Positions 16,596 to 25,522 of a stretch of 64,000 nucleotides of DNA are shown here, in pieces. The position numbers and the translations under genes are program-made. The stretch covers positions 1 to 64,000 of the forward strand of contig JAGAYR010000027.1 in the NCBI GenBank assembly GCA_017940415.1, in the 5' to 3' direction. The stretch's first letter is position 1. Every line of letters starts with the position of its first letter. The notes under the pieces are model-generated. The model was not told where the DNA came from. It saw only the letters and a program-made list of their open reading frames with translations, and did no database searches. The stretch comes from Lachnospiraceae bacterium. Lineage in GTDB: Bacteria > Bacillota > Clostridia > Lachnospirales > Lachnospiraceae.

Positions 16596-18497
16596 ATGAA
16601 AAAGAAAATAGCTGTTTTTTCAACAGGCTGGTGCTGCGAGATTCTTACGCAGTTTTTGACCGGACTACAGGAATCTCTTAGAGAGGAAAAGGCTGACATT
16701 TTCCTGTTCCTCGGCTATGCAATGTATGGTGATTCGCAGGGAAATAAGCAGGGAGATCTGAACATCTTCAGACTTCCCGACATGAGCCGCTTTGACGGAG
16801 CAGTGATCTTCGGCAGCGGATTGTATTTCAGAGGAGAATGTGAATACATACTCGGAAAGTGCAAAGAAGCGGGCATTCCCGTTCTTGTTCAGGGCGCCGA
16901 ATTCGAGGACACCTATTACATAGGTTCCGACAACTATTCGGCTACCATTGACATGTGTAAACATCTGAGTGAAGTTCATAACGCAAAAAACATCGTATTT
17001 CTCGCAGGTTCGGAGGATTCCCTCGATTCGGAACTCAGATTAAAAGCAGTAAAAGAATATCTCCAAGAAAAGGGCGAAGAAAGCTCTTTGATGGAAGTCT
17101 TTTATACCAAATGGGAAAATGCCGCGGTAACCAGATATATCCGCGATTACTGCAAAAACGGCAAAAAACTCCCCGATGTATTCATATGTGCAAATGACGG
17201 TCTCGCAATGCAGGCCTGCATGACTTTGGACGAGCAAGGTGTAACCGTTCCTGACGATGTTTATGTCGTCGGATTTGATCACATAGAAAACGGACAGACA
17301 TTCTACCCTTCCATAGGTTCCGTGGACCAGTGCTTTGTCAAAATGGGAAATGCCTGCGGAGAAACCTGGAAGAAACTCCTGAAGGGCGAAAAGTGCCCTA
17401 ATCGCACCATTGTACAGGGAGAATTCTTCCCCGGTGAAAGCTGCGGATGCACCGAAGACGGAAACGGCGATCTTGCAAGACGCATCATGGGAAGAAATAA
17501 CTTCTCCAAGAGATCGGATTCTACATACTTCAACATAAAACTCAACAAAATAGATTCCGCAGTCCTTTCCAGTTTCTCATTTGCGGATTTCTGTTCACAT
17601 CTTCATGATCTGTACGTACGAGATCATTTTATCGAAGGTGATTCTTTCCACATCCTATTAGAGCCCAACTTTAAGCTTTCGTTAAACGATCCGGGGATAT
17701 CCCTTGTGCGAACCGGATACAGTTCTCATATGGATGTTCTGTATTCCACCGAAGACGGTGTGGAGCTCACCGAAAACGTATTTGCCTCCGAAACTCTTGT
17801 GCCCGGATATAATCCCGAAGGCAGCAATCATCTGTATGTTTTTATGGCTCTTCATGAAAGCAGCGATGCTTTCGGATATGTTGTGTTCAGAGACTGCATG
17901 GACCGCATCCTCAATCACGATCTTCAGTCATATCAGAGCAGGCTCGGTCTTGTTATCGATAAATTCAGACACGCTTTGAGTCTTGATCTTATCAACAAGA
18001 GACTTCTCGATATAATGAAGAAGGATGCTCTGACCAATGTAAGTAACAGAAGAGCTTATGAAGATAAGGAGATGTTCCTCCAGTCCAAGATCAATGCAAG
18101 AGACGGTTATGAATTCGCCATTGCAATGTTCGACGTCAACAATCTGAAAATGGTCAACGACTCTGAGGGACATGAAGCCGGCGATGAATATCTGATAAGA
18201 GCCTGCAGACTTATCTGTAACATATTCAAGCATAGCCCCGTATACAGAGTGGGCGGAGATGAATTTATCGCCGTTCTTACGGGTGATGACTATAAAAACA
18301 GAGGTAATCTGGAAATCGAACTGGAAAAATCATTAAGCCCCTTCTCCAAGGAATTGCCTCTTCCGGATGACTACGTATCGATAGCATGCGGAATATCCGA
18401 ATTCAATCCTTCCAAGGACGACCTGGTACAGGATGTAACCAACAGGGCCGATGAAAAAATGTATAACAACAAAAAAATGATCAAAGGGATTAAATAG
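16596..18497 (+). CDS. Cytosolic LacI-type sensor fused to GGDEF diguanylate cyclase (paralogue)
   Basis: 633 residues, with the same architecture as the gene at 11749 and clear similarity along its whole length: 'KKIAVFSTGWCCEIL' at the N-terminus, 'VFICANDGLAM', 'VVGFDHIENGQTFYPSI', the conserved 'PGESCGC' at the end of the sensor, then a GGDEF domain with 'YRVGGDEFIAVL'. The inhibitory RxxD motif is again absent. Sensor pocket residues differ from the paralogue, so the ligands may differ. ATG at 16596 follows GAGGG by six bases; a TTG five codons earlier overlaps that site and is rejected. Followed 14 bases later by a small conserved gene, probably co-transcribed. Confidence 0.88.
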   Translation: MKKKIAVFSTGWCCEILTQFLTGLQESLREEKADIFLFLGYAMYGDSQGNKQGDLNIFRLPDMSRFDGAVIFGSGLYFRGECEYILGKCKEAGIPVLVQGAEFEDTYYIGSDNYSATIDMCKHLSEVHNAKNIVFLAGSEDSLDSELRLKAVKEYLQEKGEESSLMEVFYTKWENAAVTRYIRDYCKNGKKLPDVFICANDGLAMQACMTLDEQGVTVPDDVYVVGFDHIENGQTFYPSIGSVDQCFVKMGNACGETWKKLLKGEKCPNRTIVQGEFFPGESCGCTEDGNGDLARRIMGRNNFSKRSDSTYFNIKLNKIDSAVLSSFSFADFCSHLHDLYVRDHFIEGDSFHILLEPNFKLSLNDPGISLVRTGYSSHMDVLYSTEDGVELTENVFASETLVPGYNPEGSNHLYVFMALHESSDAFGYVVFRDCMDRILNHDLQSYQSRLGLVIDKFRHALSLDLINKRLLDIMKKDALTNVSNRRAYEDKEMFLQSKINARDGYEFAIAMFDVNNLKMVNDSEGHEAGDEYLIRACRLICNIFKHSPVYRVGGDEFIAVLTGDDYKNRGNLEIELEKSLSPFSKELPLPDDYVSIACGISEFNPSKDDLVQDVTNRADEKMYNNKKMIKGIK

Positions 18498-18511
18498 CGA
18501 AAGGAGTCTTT

Positions 18512-19024
18512 ATGGATTCAGGCAAGCAGACAGTAAGTATCTCTTTTAATGAGCTCCCCAAAAATCTGGCGCAGCTTCAGGCACTTCCCGAAAGCAGTCT
18601 CGATACACCTTTTAAGACCGCAGCCCTTACCGTGTGTGCACTTTGTGCATATCCTTCGGATAAGGATGCAGCTATAGAAATGCTGAATTTTCTCAAAGGT
18701 CCCCAGCCCTTAAGCCCTTATGATATCCAATTTTTAAGAGACAGATTTATGGACGGCAAGACTTATGTTCCCGTTTCATACTTCAAAGGAGCCGTTCCGG
18801 GAAATAATTACGTTCCCTCCGAGCCCTTCACCATAGAAGTTTTTTCCAATCCCTATTCATACGACAATGAAGGATACGCAAAGCTCTACATCAGATCCGG
18901 AGGAGCGGATACAGAGCGCCCCATAACACTCAGAAAGCGCGGAAGCGACGGCAAGTGGTTCTTATGGGAACAGATGCTTCTTGCGGATATAAGAAAACCT
19001 GTGGCAGCTGACCCCTGGGCATAA
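18512..19024 (+). CDS. Conserved cytosolic protein, possibly DUF6935-like
   Basis: 170 residues without signal peptide or membrane segments. 'LSPYDIQFLRDRFMDGKTYVPVSYFKGA' followed by 'NNYVPSEPFTIEVF' resembles a small Lachnospiraceae family that I think is DUF6935, but I am not certain of the number. AAGGAG lies six bases before the ATG. It follows the second LacI-GGDEF gene by 14 bases and ends before a strong terminator, so it is the last gene of that transcript and may be linked to c-di-GMP signalling. No catalytic motif is visible. Confidence 0.7.
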   Translation: MDSGKQTVSISFNELPKNLAQLQALPESSLDTPFKTAALTVCALCAYPSDKDAAIEMLNFLKGPQPLSPYDIQFLRDRFMDGKTYVPVSYFKGAVPGNNYVPSEPFTIEVFSNPYSYDNEGYAKLYIRSGGADTERPITLRKRGSDGKWFLWEQMLLADIRKPVAADPWA

Positions 19025-19050
19025 TCTAAATAATTAAGATATAAAAAAAT

Positions 19051-19080
19051 AAACTCCCGTTGCATTGCAACGGGAGTTTT
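19051..19080. terminator. Bidirectional intrinsic terminator
   Basis: Perfect 14-base arms AAACTCCCGTTGCA and TGCAACGGGAGTTT around one central base, with T-runs on both strands (TTTT on plus, TTTATTTTTTT on minus). It separates convergent genes. Confidence 0.92.
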
Positions 19081-19093
19081 CTGTTACCTTACA

Positions 19094-20521
19094 TCAGTCT
19101 CTTTCGAGATAGATATATACATCAAATCCGCCTGAGTAATCAGGATCGTAATAATCATAGGTGAAGGTGATGTAATCCATTTCGGAAGATGTCCACCACA
19201 GATAGGCGGAAGCACTTGAAATATCATCATCGTCAAGGATCCATGCGTTATCGGTGGTATTTGCGGTCATCTTATCCTCGGTGAGTTCTACCCAGAATGA
19301 GAATACTGCGGTTCCTTCACGGGACCAGTCGCCGCCCCAGAGATCCATCTCATTGGAATATCCTTCAAAGTAAGGTCTTCCGTCGCTGTCTCCGATTACG
19401 GCATAAAGGTCATCAAACTCATACTCCTCATCTTCCCATGAGCCGTTACCTACAAGTACAATGCTTCCGCTGTAGGTTCCGTACCAGTCATCAACATCTC
19501 CGGTAGGAGTTGTAGTTGTGGTGCTTGATCCGCCACCGACCTCAGTATCGGTCATGTAAGATTCATCAACGGCTACGCTGTTAACGAGGGCCATGAAATC
19601 GTCATTTACTGCAGCATCATAATCATCACCGGTGGTGTGGATATAAATGCATACCATTGAGGTGTTGCCGTTCTGATGGACATACTCAAGAGGAAGGAAG
19701 AATTCAACAGCGGTGTCACCGAAGAAATCTTCATAAGTGCACAGATATGCCTCATATCCGTCAACGGTCATTTCTTTCTCATCGTAATCGTACTCCTCGA
19801 TCTCTGCGTATGCATACATTGCATCATCCATATCATCGAATGCGGTTACATATACGGTCTGTGATCCGTCGGTTGCTACGAGATCTCCGAGCTCGGAATT
19901 CTCTGCTTCACGATAGAATCCGGAATACTCAACGGTATAGAGTCCGTCTCCGTATGTGAATGTTCCTCCCTTTGCTCCGCCGATCGCTACAGTCTCCGCA
20001 TCGGATTCAACCTCAAGTGAAGCAAGAACCGCAAGGGTAATGTCATCATCAACTTTGAATCCTTCGGAAGTAACAAATACGGTCTTCTTTCCAACCTTGC
20101 CGTAAAGAACATAATTCTTCTTATAGGAAGCTCCGGTCCACTTAACATCTGCAATAGTGAACTCTTCTTCGGAATAATGATCATCCTCTTCCATAAGAGT
20201 CTTTACATACTCTTTAGCCTCATCCTTCTCTGCTACCTGAATGCGGATGTACTTGTCTTCATCCTCATCATCGGTAAGAAGTACGCAGCTTTCGCTGCCG
20301 TCTTCATCAGCAGACATTCCCTTGGGAACAAGAAGAGTGATAGCACCTACACTCTCTTCCTTACCCTTTACCTCGGGAACCTCAAGCTCGTCGTCATTTC
20401 CTGCTTCTACGGTAGGATCCTCGGGCTCCTTGCCGGTACATCCTGAAAGTGCAGAAACTGCCATAGCAAAGGTCAGGAAAATGGCAAGAGTCTTCTTTCG
20501 AAACGTCATTTTCTTTTTCAT
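19094..20521 (-). CDS. Acidic secreted lipoprotein
   Basis: 475 residues. A lipoprotein signal peptide has a Lys-rich N-terminus, a hydrophobic core and the lipobox 'LSGC' with Cys at about 28. The mature protein is very rich in Asp and Glu. Two related segments of roughly 130 residues follow ('ITLLVPKGMSADEDGSES' and 'FTYGDGLYTVEYSGFYREA'), then a Ser/Thr/Gly linker and a C-terminal beta-rich domain full of Tyr, Trp and Asp beginning near 'WYGTYSGSIVL'. It should be tethered to the outer face of the membrane. Function unknown; a binding or adhesion role would be a guess. GGAGAAG precedes the ATG. Confidence 0.8.
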   Translation of the reverse strand: MKKKMTFRKKTLAIFLTFAMAVSALSGCTGKEPEDPTVEAGNDDELEVPEVKGKEESVGAITLLVPKGMSADEDGSESCVLLTDDEDEDKYIRIQVAEKDEAKEYVKTLMEEDDHYSEEEFTIADVKWTGASYKKNYVLYGKVGKKTVFVTSEGFKVDDDITLAVLASLEVESDAETVAIGGAKGGTFTYGDGLYTVEYSGFYREAENSELGDLVATDGSQTVYVTAFDDMDDAMYAYAEIEEYDYDEKEMTVDGYEAYLCTYEDFFGDTAVEFFLPLEYVHQNGNTSMVCIYIHTTGDDYDAAVNDDFMALVNSVAVDESYMTDTEVGGGSSTTTTTPTGDVDDWYGTYSGSIVLVGNGSWEDEEYEFDDLYAVIGDSDGRPYFEGYSNEMDLWGGDWSREGTAVFSFWVELTEDKMTANTTDNAWILDDDDISSASAYLWWTSSEMDYITFTYDYYDPDYSGGFDVYIYLERD

Positions 20522-20560
20522 AACTTCTCCTTCTTACTTCTCAATGTAAAAAAAACACAC

Positions 20561-20576
20561 TTTATTGTACAATAAA
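20561..20576. promoter_or_regulatory. 16-bp perfect palindrome upstream of the lipoprotein gene
   Basis: TTTATTGTACAATAAA lies 40 bases before the lipoprotein ATG. It contains TACAAT, a plausible -10 box on the minus strand with a weak TTTAAT 17 bases further up. It may be a promoter overlapped by an operator. The remaining part of this 194-base gap shows no gene. Confidence 0.4.
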
Positions 20577-20715
20577 ATGCTTGAAAATTAAACAATTTAT
20601 CCACGTAAACTACTTTAAGACCGTAAGTTTCCTGATTGTCAGCCTGTTTGGGAGCAATAATCCCCCGAAAACACTGCCGGTTTCCTTAAGATCGGAGAAT
20701 ATCACATAGAAACGA

Positions 20716-21909
20716 TCAGTTGAGACGAATCGTATCAACCGATGAAGATGTTGAAAGAACGTATCTGTAGGCCTTGTCCGTGGGGATCATCAACCTTACA
20801 CCCGTTCTGAAAGAATCATTATATTTTTCTTTGCCTCTGTATGTATAGATCAGGCAGGTAGATTCGTTATATATAACAAGATCACTGTCCTCAAACAGAA
20901 CATCGGTATATTCAAAGTCAATATCATACTTGCCTACCAGATTATCGGAGGTATTGTAAACATCCATCCTGTATCTTACTTCAGCATCGTTTGATCTGAA
21001 AACAAGACCGAAATATCCGTTACCGGTAAACACGGATCTGATCTCATCGGAAATAAGGTGCTCACCCACAGACTCCGGCTGTTCGGCACCCTTATAGATC
21101 ATGAATCTCTCGTCTCCGACAGCGTAGGCAGTGGAATCATCAAGGAAACCTACCTCAGGGACTACCAGATCGGTGTAGTCATAACTGCTCACCAAAAAGT
21201 CGGTGTAATTGTCTCCGACTTCGGTAAGGTTATAGAAAGCTATGGTGGATTTTACGGTTCCCGCATCAACATAGATAAAGCTTACACACAGAAGATTTCC
21301 CGCAGGAGAAAGTGCCAGACTCACGGGGTATCCGCTTCCCGACATATGCATCTGACCGCTGTAGAGCATGTCACCGGAGGGTGAATAAGTATTGATGAGA
21401 GTACTGTCTCCTCCGTTCAAAACAAGAGTCACTCTTCCGGTCTGGGATACTGCAACGTCTCTTATGGGGAAATTGGTCTTGAAGCTTCCCAGTTTTTCTT
21501 TTTCATTGAGGATATAAACTTCTCTTCCGTTGTAGGAAGCGATAGCAACGGTTCCGTTACATTCGGACACCCTTATATCCTGCATCTCGTAACCCTGATC
21601 CCACACAGTATTTCCGTCGGCATCGATACAATGTGCACCGTCATGGCTGTACGAAAGTATACTGTGACCGATTCTTATATCAGTCTGAGAATCGGGAACA
21701 TTTCTCTCACTGGATGACAGAACTTCGTAACCGGTATAGACATGGGCCTGAAATCTCGCATAGATGATCAGAATAAGCACGAGAATCAGGACAATGAATA
21801 TCATTGTCCTGTATGCGTTCATCGCTCTGTGCTTTTTTAATTTGCTTCTGTAATCATCCGGCGACAGATCGTCCGACCTGCCCCCCTTGATCGTGCGAAA
21901 TTTAGCCAT
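20716..21909 (-). CDS. Membrane-anchored beta-propeller-like protein (DUF5711-like)
   Basis: 397 residues. A basic cytosolic N-terminus of about 35 residues, a single membrane segment (about 36-52), then an extracytoplasmic domain of short beta-strand repeats such as 'SYSHDGAHCIDADGNTVWDQ' and 'SPSGDMLYSG', typical of the DUF5711 family of Lachnospiraceae. Proposed repeats are irregular and blade number cannot be counted reliably. Function unknown. It starts nine bases after the galM stop with no clear ribosome site, so translation is probably coupled. Last gene of the pfk-dnaX-recR operon. Confidence 0.75.
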   Translation of the reverse strand: MAKFRTIKGGRSDDLSPDDYRSKLKKHRAMNAYRTMIFIVLILVLILIIYARFQAHVYTGYEVLSSSERNVPDSQTDIRIGHSILSYSHDGAHCIDADGNTVWDQGYEMQDIRVSECNGTVAIASYNGREVYILNEKEKLGSFKTNFPIRDVAVSQTGRVTLVLNGGDSTLINTYSPSGDMLYSGQMHMSGSGYPVSLALSPAGNLLCVSFIYVDAGTVKSTIAFYNLTEVGDNYTDFLVSSYDYTDLVVPEVGFLDDSTAYAVGDERFMIYKGAEQPESVGEHLISDEIRSVFTGNGYFGLVFRSNDAEVRYRMDVYNTSDNLVGKYDIDFEYTDVLFEDSDLVIYNESTCLIYTYRGKEKYNDSFRTGVRLMIPTDKAYRYVLSTSSSVDTIRLN

Positions 21910-21917
21910 TTTTCGGA

Positions 21918-22961
21918 TTATTTAAATGCGTAGATTGTGGTAGTATCGAGACTTCTCTCGGGTCCGAATACGGGACTCTGGAAGTTCTCGTGATGAATTG
22001 CATCGGGATAGAACTGGGTCTCAAGGCAAAGACCGTATCTCTTGTTGAATACGGCACCTTCTTTTCCGACCTGTCCTTCTGCAATGAAGTTTCCGGCATA
22101 GAACTGAACTCCGGGAAGATCGGAATAAACTTCCATTACTCTTGAGCTCTTTGCTGCCCATACCGTAGCAACCTTGCGAAGAGTTCCATCATAGCCTCTT
22201 ACACAGAAATTGTGATCGTATCCGCCGGCATAGTTAAGCTGCTCATAATCATCACCGATATGATCCTTGATAACGGTGGGAGAAGTAAGATCCATGGGAG
22301 TTCCCTTTACGGATGCAATCTCACCGGTAGGGATTGACTCGTTATCGGTGGGAGTGAACTCGTCAGCTTCGATCTGAATCTTCTCATCCACAATGCTTCC
22401 GGACTTGAATCCGTCAAGATTGAAGTAGGAATGATTGGTAGGATTAAGAATGGTATTCTCATCGCTGCTTCCCACATAGTGAAGCTTAAGCTCATTGTCA
22501 TCTGTTACGGTATAAGTAACTGAAAGTCTCTTATTGCCGGGGAATCCAAGGGTAGCGGGATCTTCGATGGAGAAAGTTACGCTGTTCTCATCATTGTCAA
22601 CATCCCATACTCTCTTGTGATATCCGTTCTCAATATGCGAATGGAGATTGTTTCTGTCATTATCGTTGATATCGAGTTCATAATGAACTCCGTCAATCTC
22701 ATACTCGGCATTTCCGATACGGTTTGCATTGGGACCGATGGTTGCTCCGAAGAATGAGGGATTTCCGTAATAATCGTCTGCCTTGTCAAATCCGAGAACA
22801 ACGTCCTCTTTATTTCCCTGAGCATCGGGAACAATAAGGCTTACAAGGATGGCACCGAGATTGGTAACCGTTGCGGTCAATCCGTTTTTGCCGGTGATGG
22901 TGTAGAGCTTCAACTCTCTTCCGTCACGGCTGCATCCGAATTCTTTTGAAGTAACTGACAT
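21918..22961 (-). CDS. galM: Aldose 1-epimerase (galactose mutarotase)
   Basis: 347 residues, the normal size. It interconverts alpha and beta anomers of galactose and glucose in the cytosol. Conserved features visible are 'NPTNHSYFNLDG' (catalytic His), 'GGYDHNFCV' (substrate Asp/His) and 'LCLETQFYPDA' with the catalytic Glu. AGGAGG lies seven bases before the ATG. It follows recR by 14 bases in the dnaX operon, an unusual place for a sugar-metabolism gene but next to phosphofructokinase at the front of the same operon. Confidence 0.95.
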   Translation of the reverse strand: MSVTSKEFGCSRDGRELKLYTITGKNGLTATVTNLGAILVSLIVPDAQGNKEDVVLGFDKADDYYGNPSFFGATIGPNANRIGNAEYEIDGVHYELDINDNDRNNLHSHIENGYHKRVWDVDNDENSVTFSIEDPATLGFPGNKRLSVTYTVTDDNELKLHYVGSSDENTILNPTNHSYFNLDGFKSGSIVDEKIQIEADEFTPTDNESIPTGEIASVKGTPMDLTSPTVIKDHIGDDYEQLNYAGGYDHNFCVRGYDGTLRKVATVWAAKSSRVMEVYSDLPGVQFYAGNFIAEGQVGKEGAVFNKRYGLCLETQFYPDAIHHENFQSPVFGPERSLDTTTIYAFK

Positions 22962-22975
22962 AATACTTCCTCCTT

Positions 22976-23581
22976 TTAAACTTCAACCCTTCCGTCCAAA
23001 GCACGTGTAAGGGTGATCTCATCAATATATTCCAGGTCTCCTCCCACAGGCACACCGCTTGCGATACGTGTGACCTTTACGCCGAGAGGTTTAATGAGCT
23101 TGCTGATGTACATCGCGGTGGTTTCACCCTCGATGCTGGAATTGGTTGCAAGTATGACTTCGCTGACAGGATTACTTTCGTCAGAGCATCTCGCCACCAG
23201 CTCCTTGATCTTGATATCGTTGGGACCGACACCCAGCATGGGAGCAATGGCTCCGTGAAGAACATGATATACACCGCCGTATTTCTGGGTTTTCTCATAC
23301 GCCGACATATCTCTGGTATCTTCTACCACCATTATCTGAGCATGGTCTCTTGCGGGATTTGAACAAACCGGACAAGTCTCGGTATCGGTCAGAGTATAGC
23401 AACACGAGCAGTATTTAACCCTGCTCCTTGCCTCGATCATGGTATCGGCAAGCCTCTTAACCTTTTCGGGAGGCATGTTGATCATATGAAAAGCAAGTCT
23501 CTGTGCCGACTTATCCCCGATTCCGGGAAGTGCGGCCAGCTCCGAAACAAGCCTGTTAACATATCCGCTGTAAAGTTCCAT
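22976..23581 (-). CDS. recR: Recombination mediator protein RecR
   Basis: 201 residues, the normal length. It acts with RecF and RecO to load RecA on gapped DNA. The N-terminal HhH segment 'LAALPGIGDKSAQRLAFHM' is followed by a four-Cys zinc finger ('CSCCYTLTDTETCPVC') and a Toprim domain starting 'IMVVEDTRD'. The ATG directly follows the ybaB stop, as in the widely conserved dnaX-ybaB-recR order. Confidence 0.98.
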   Translation of the reverse strand: MELYSGYVNRLVSELAALPGIGDKSAQRLAFHMINMPPEKVKRLADTMIEARSRVKYCSCCYTLTDTETCPVCSNPARDHAQIMVVEDTRDMSAYEKTQKYGGVYHVLHGAIAPMLGVGPNDIKIKELVARCSDESNPVSEVILATNSSIEGETTAMYISKLIKPLGVKVTRIASGVPVGGDLEYIDEITLTRALDGRVEV

Positions 23582-23920
23582 TTAGAATAATCCCGTGGGC
23601 ATTCCGCTCATTCCCATGATCTTCTCGCCCGCTTCGTCAGCCTTGTCCATTGCATCTTTGATCGCTGCGAGAATAGCATCCTGAAGAGTCTCAACATCAT
23701 CGGGATCTACAATATCCTTATCAAGTGAAATGGAAAGGACATCGCGTGCTCCGTTTATTGTTACCTTAACGGCATCTCCGCCCGCAGAACCGGTGAACTC
23801 GGTGGACTCAAGTTCTTTTCTGCCCTCTTCCATCTGACGCTGCATACGCTGAGCCTGCTTCATCAGATTAGCCATGTTTCCGGGCATTCCGCCGCCGGGA
23901 AATCCTCCGTGTTTTGCCAT
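23582..23920 (-). CDS. ybaB: YbaB/EbfC family nucleoid-associated protein
   Basis: 112 residues. A Gly/Met-rich N-terminus precedes 'NLMKQAQRMQRQMEE' and the 'VTINGARDVLSISLDKDIVDPDDVETLQD' core of the family. It is a small dimeric DNA-binding protein of uncertain precise role. GGAGG lies seven bases before the ATG. It sits between dnaX and recR with no spare bases. Confidence 0.96.
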   Translation of the reverse strand: MAKHGGFPGGGMPGNMANLMKQAQRMQRQMEEGRKELESTEFTGSAGGDAVKVTINGARDVLSISLDKDIVDPDDVETLQDAILAAIKDAMDKADEAGEKIMGMSGMPTGLF

Positions 23921-25519
23921 TTAAAATTCCTCCGTATCTTCTTCTGTATCTATCGGTACGTTTACTGTACCGGGTTTTACCATATTTCTGAGATCATACA
24001 ATCCGGATTCGAAGATTTCTTCGCTCTCGGTCTCTTTAATGGAAAAATCAACCGATGCTCCTGCATGGTTCTCAAAAATCTCATTCAGGTCATGTCGCTG
24101 GGCTTCGTTGTTCATGATCCTTGCGGACATATCCCCCGCAGGAAAATAAAGAACCAGCTTTCCGTCATCTCCCAAAACAGGCTTACAGATCTTCATTCCC
24201 GGCATATCATTGGAACACTCGGTGATTATCTTGGGCCAGTTTTCTATGAGCTTCCTCACATCGTCGGGAAGTGCCTTGGGGGCTTCCGGCATCTTTATGT
24301 CTTCACGTATCACCGTAGCCTCGCCGGGAGCAGATCCCTGAGAAGGTCTGAATGCGAAGTTTCCGTCTTCTATCCTCTTTTCAAGGGCCAGGACTCTGTC
24401 CGTGAGCGACTCGGGATCCTTGATCGCCATTCTCGGCTCGCAGCATCTGATGAATGCAATCTCCACATATACTCTCTTTTGCGAAGCGTATCTTATCTGT
24501 GAAGTCAGCTCCGAGAAGATCCTTATATATCTGATAACGGGATCGAGTTCGCTCATTCCCGCATCTTCGCGCAGCCTAACCATATTCTCCGAAGAGATAT
24601 CTATCATTCTGGCTGTGTCCGGTGATGCGACCACCAGCATGATGTTTCTGAGATACCATACAAAATCCGTAACGAACTGGGTAAGTTCCTTGCCCTGCAT
24701 GGTCATCTCATCAATTATGCTGACACACTGCAAAGTGTCTCTGTTAAGGATTCCTCTGTAGAGTCTGCTGAACACTTCCGTATCCACCGCACCCAGAACC
24801 TCAAGGGTCTTGTCATAAGAAAGCGGACCGTCGGACTGGAATGCTATTGCCTGATCAAGGAGCGACAAAGCGTCTCTCATGGAACCGTCGGCTTTTCTTG
24901 CAATGTATCTCAGTGCCTTATCATCGGCTTCTCTTCCTTCAGCCTCAAGGAGCTCCTTCATTCTGCCTACGATGGTATCGATCTTGATACGTTTGAAATC
25001 GTATCTCTGGCATCTGGAAAGGATGGTTGCGGGAAGCTTATGTACTTCCGTGGTTGCCAGAATGAATATTGCCCATTCGGGAGGTTCCTCCAGTGTCTTA
25101 AGGAGTGCATTAAAAGCCGACTCCGAAAGCATATGAACCTCGTCGATGATATACACTTTGTATTTACCGAGAGTAGGACGATATGTGATACCCTCGATGA
25201 TATTTCTGACGCCGTCGACACCGGTGTTGGATGCGGCATCGATCTCATAAACATTCAGTGACGAACCGTCCGCTATGGATCTGCATGAATCGCATTCACC
25301 GCAGGGACCGTCATCCGTCGGATGCTCGCAGTTAACAGCTCTTGCAAGGATCTTGGCTATGGAAGTCTTACCTGTTCCTCTCGTTCCGGTAAACAGGTAC
25401 GCATGACCGATCCTGGAATTCTTCAGCTGATTGCGCAGCGTCGTTACTATATGATCCTGACCTCTAACCTCAGAGAGGTTGGTCGGACGAAATTTACGAT
25501 AAAGAGCAGTATAGGACAT
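23921..25519 (-). CDS. dnaX: DNA polymerase III subunits gamma/tau
   Basis: 532 residues. Clamp-loader AAA+ ATPase: Walker A 'GTRGTGKTS', a zinc-binding segment 'CEHPTDDGPCGECDSC', Walker B-type 'VYIIDEVHML', and sensor-1 region 'ILATTEVHKLPATILSRCQR'. Domains II-III follow to about residue 370, and the rest is the shorter tau tail that contacts the polymerase. I saw no convincing slippery sequence for making gamma by frameshift. It starts three bases after the pfk stop, with GGAG eight bases before the ATG. Confidence 0.97.
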   Translation of the reverse strand: MSYTALYRKFRPTNLSEVRGQDHIVTTLRNQLKNSRIGHAYLFTGTRGTGKTSIAKILARAVNCEHPTDDGPCGECDSCRSIADGSSLNVYEIDAASNTGVDGVRNIIEGITYRPTLGKYKVYIIDEVHMLSESAFNALLKTLEEPPEWAIFILATTEVHKLPATILSRCQRYDFKRIKIDTIVGRMKELLEAEGREADDKALRYIARKADGSMRDALSLLDQAIAFQSDGPLSYDKTLEVLGAVDTEVFSRLYRGILNRDTLQCVSIIDEMTMQGKELTQFVTDFVWYLRNIMLVVASPDTARMIDISSENMVRLREDAGMSELDPVIRYIRIFSELTSQIRYASQKRVYVEIAFIRCCEPRMAIKDPESLTDRVLALEKRIEDGNFAFRPSQGSAPGEATVIREDIKMPEAPKALPDDVRKLIENWPKIITECSNDMPGMKICKPVLGDDGKLVLYFPAGDMSARIMNNEAQRHDLNEIFENHAGASVDFSIKETESEEIFESGLYDLRNMVKPGTVNVPIDTEEDTEEF

Positions 25520-25522
25520 TTA

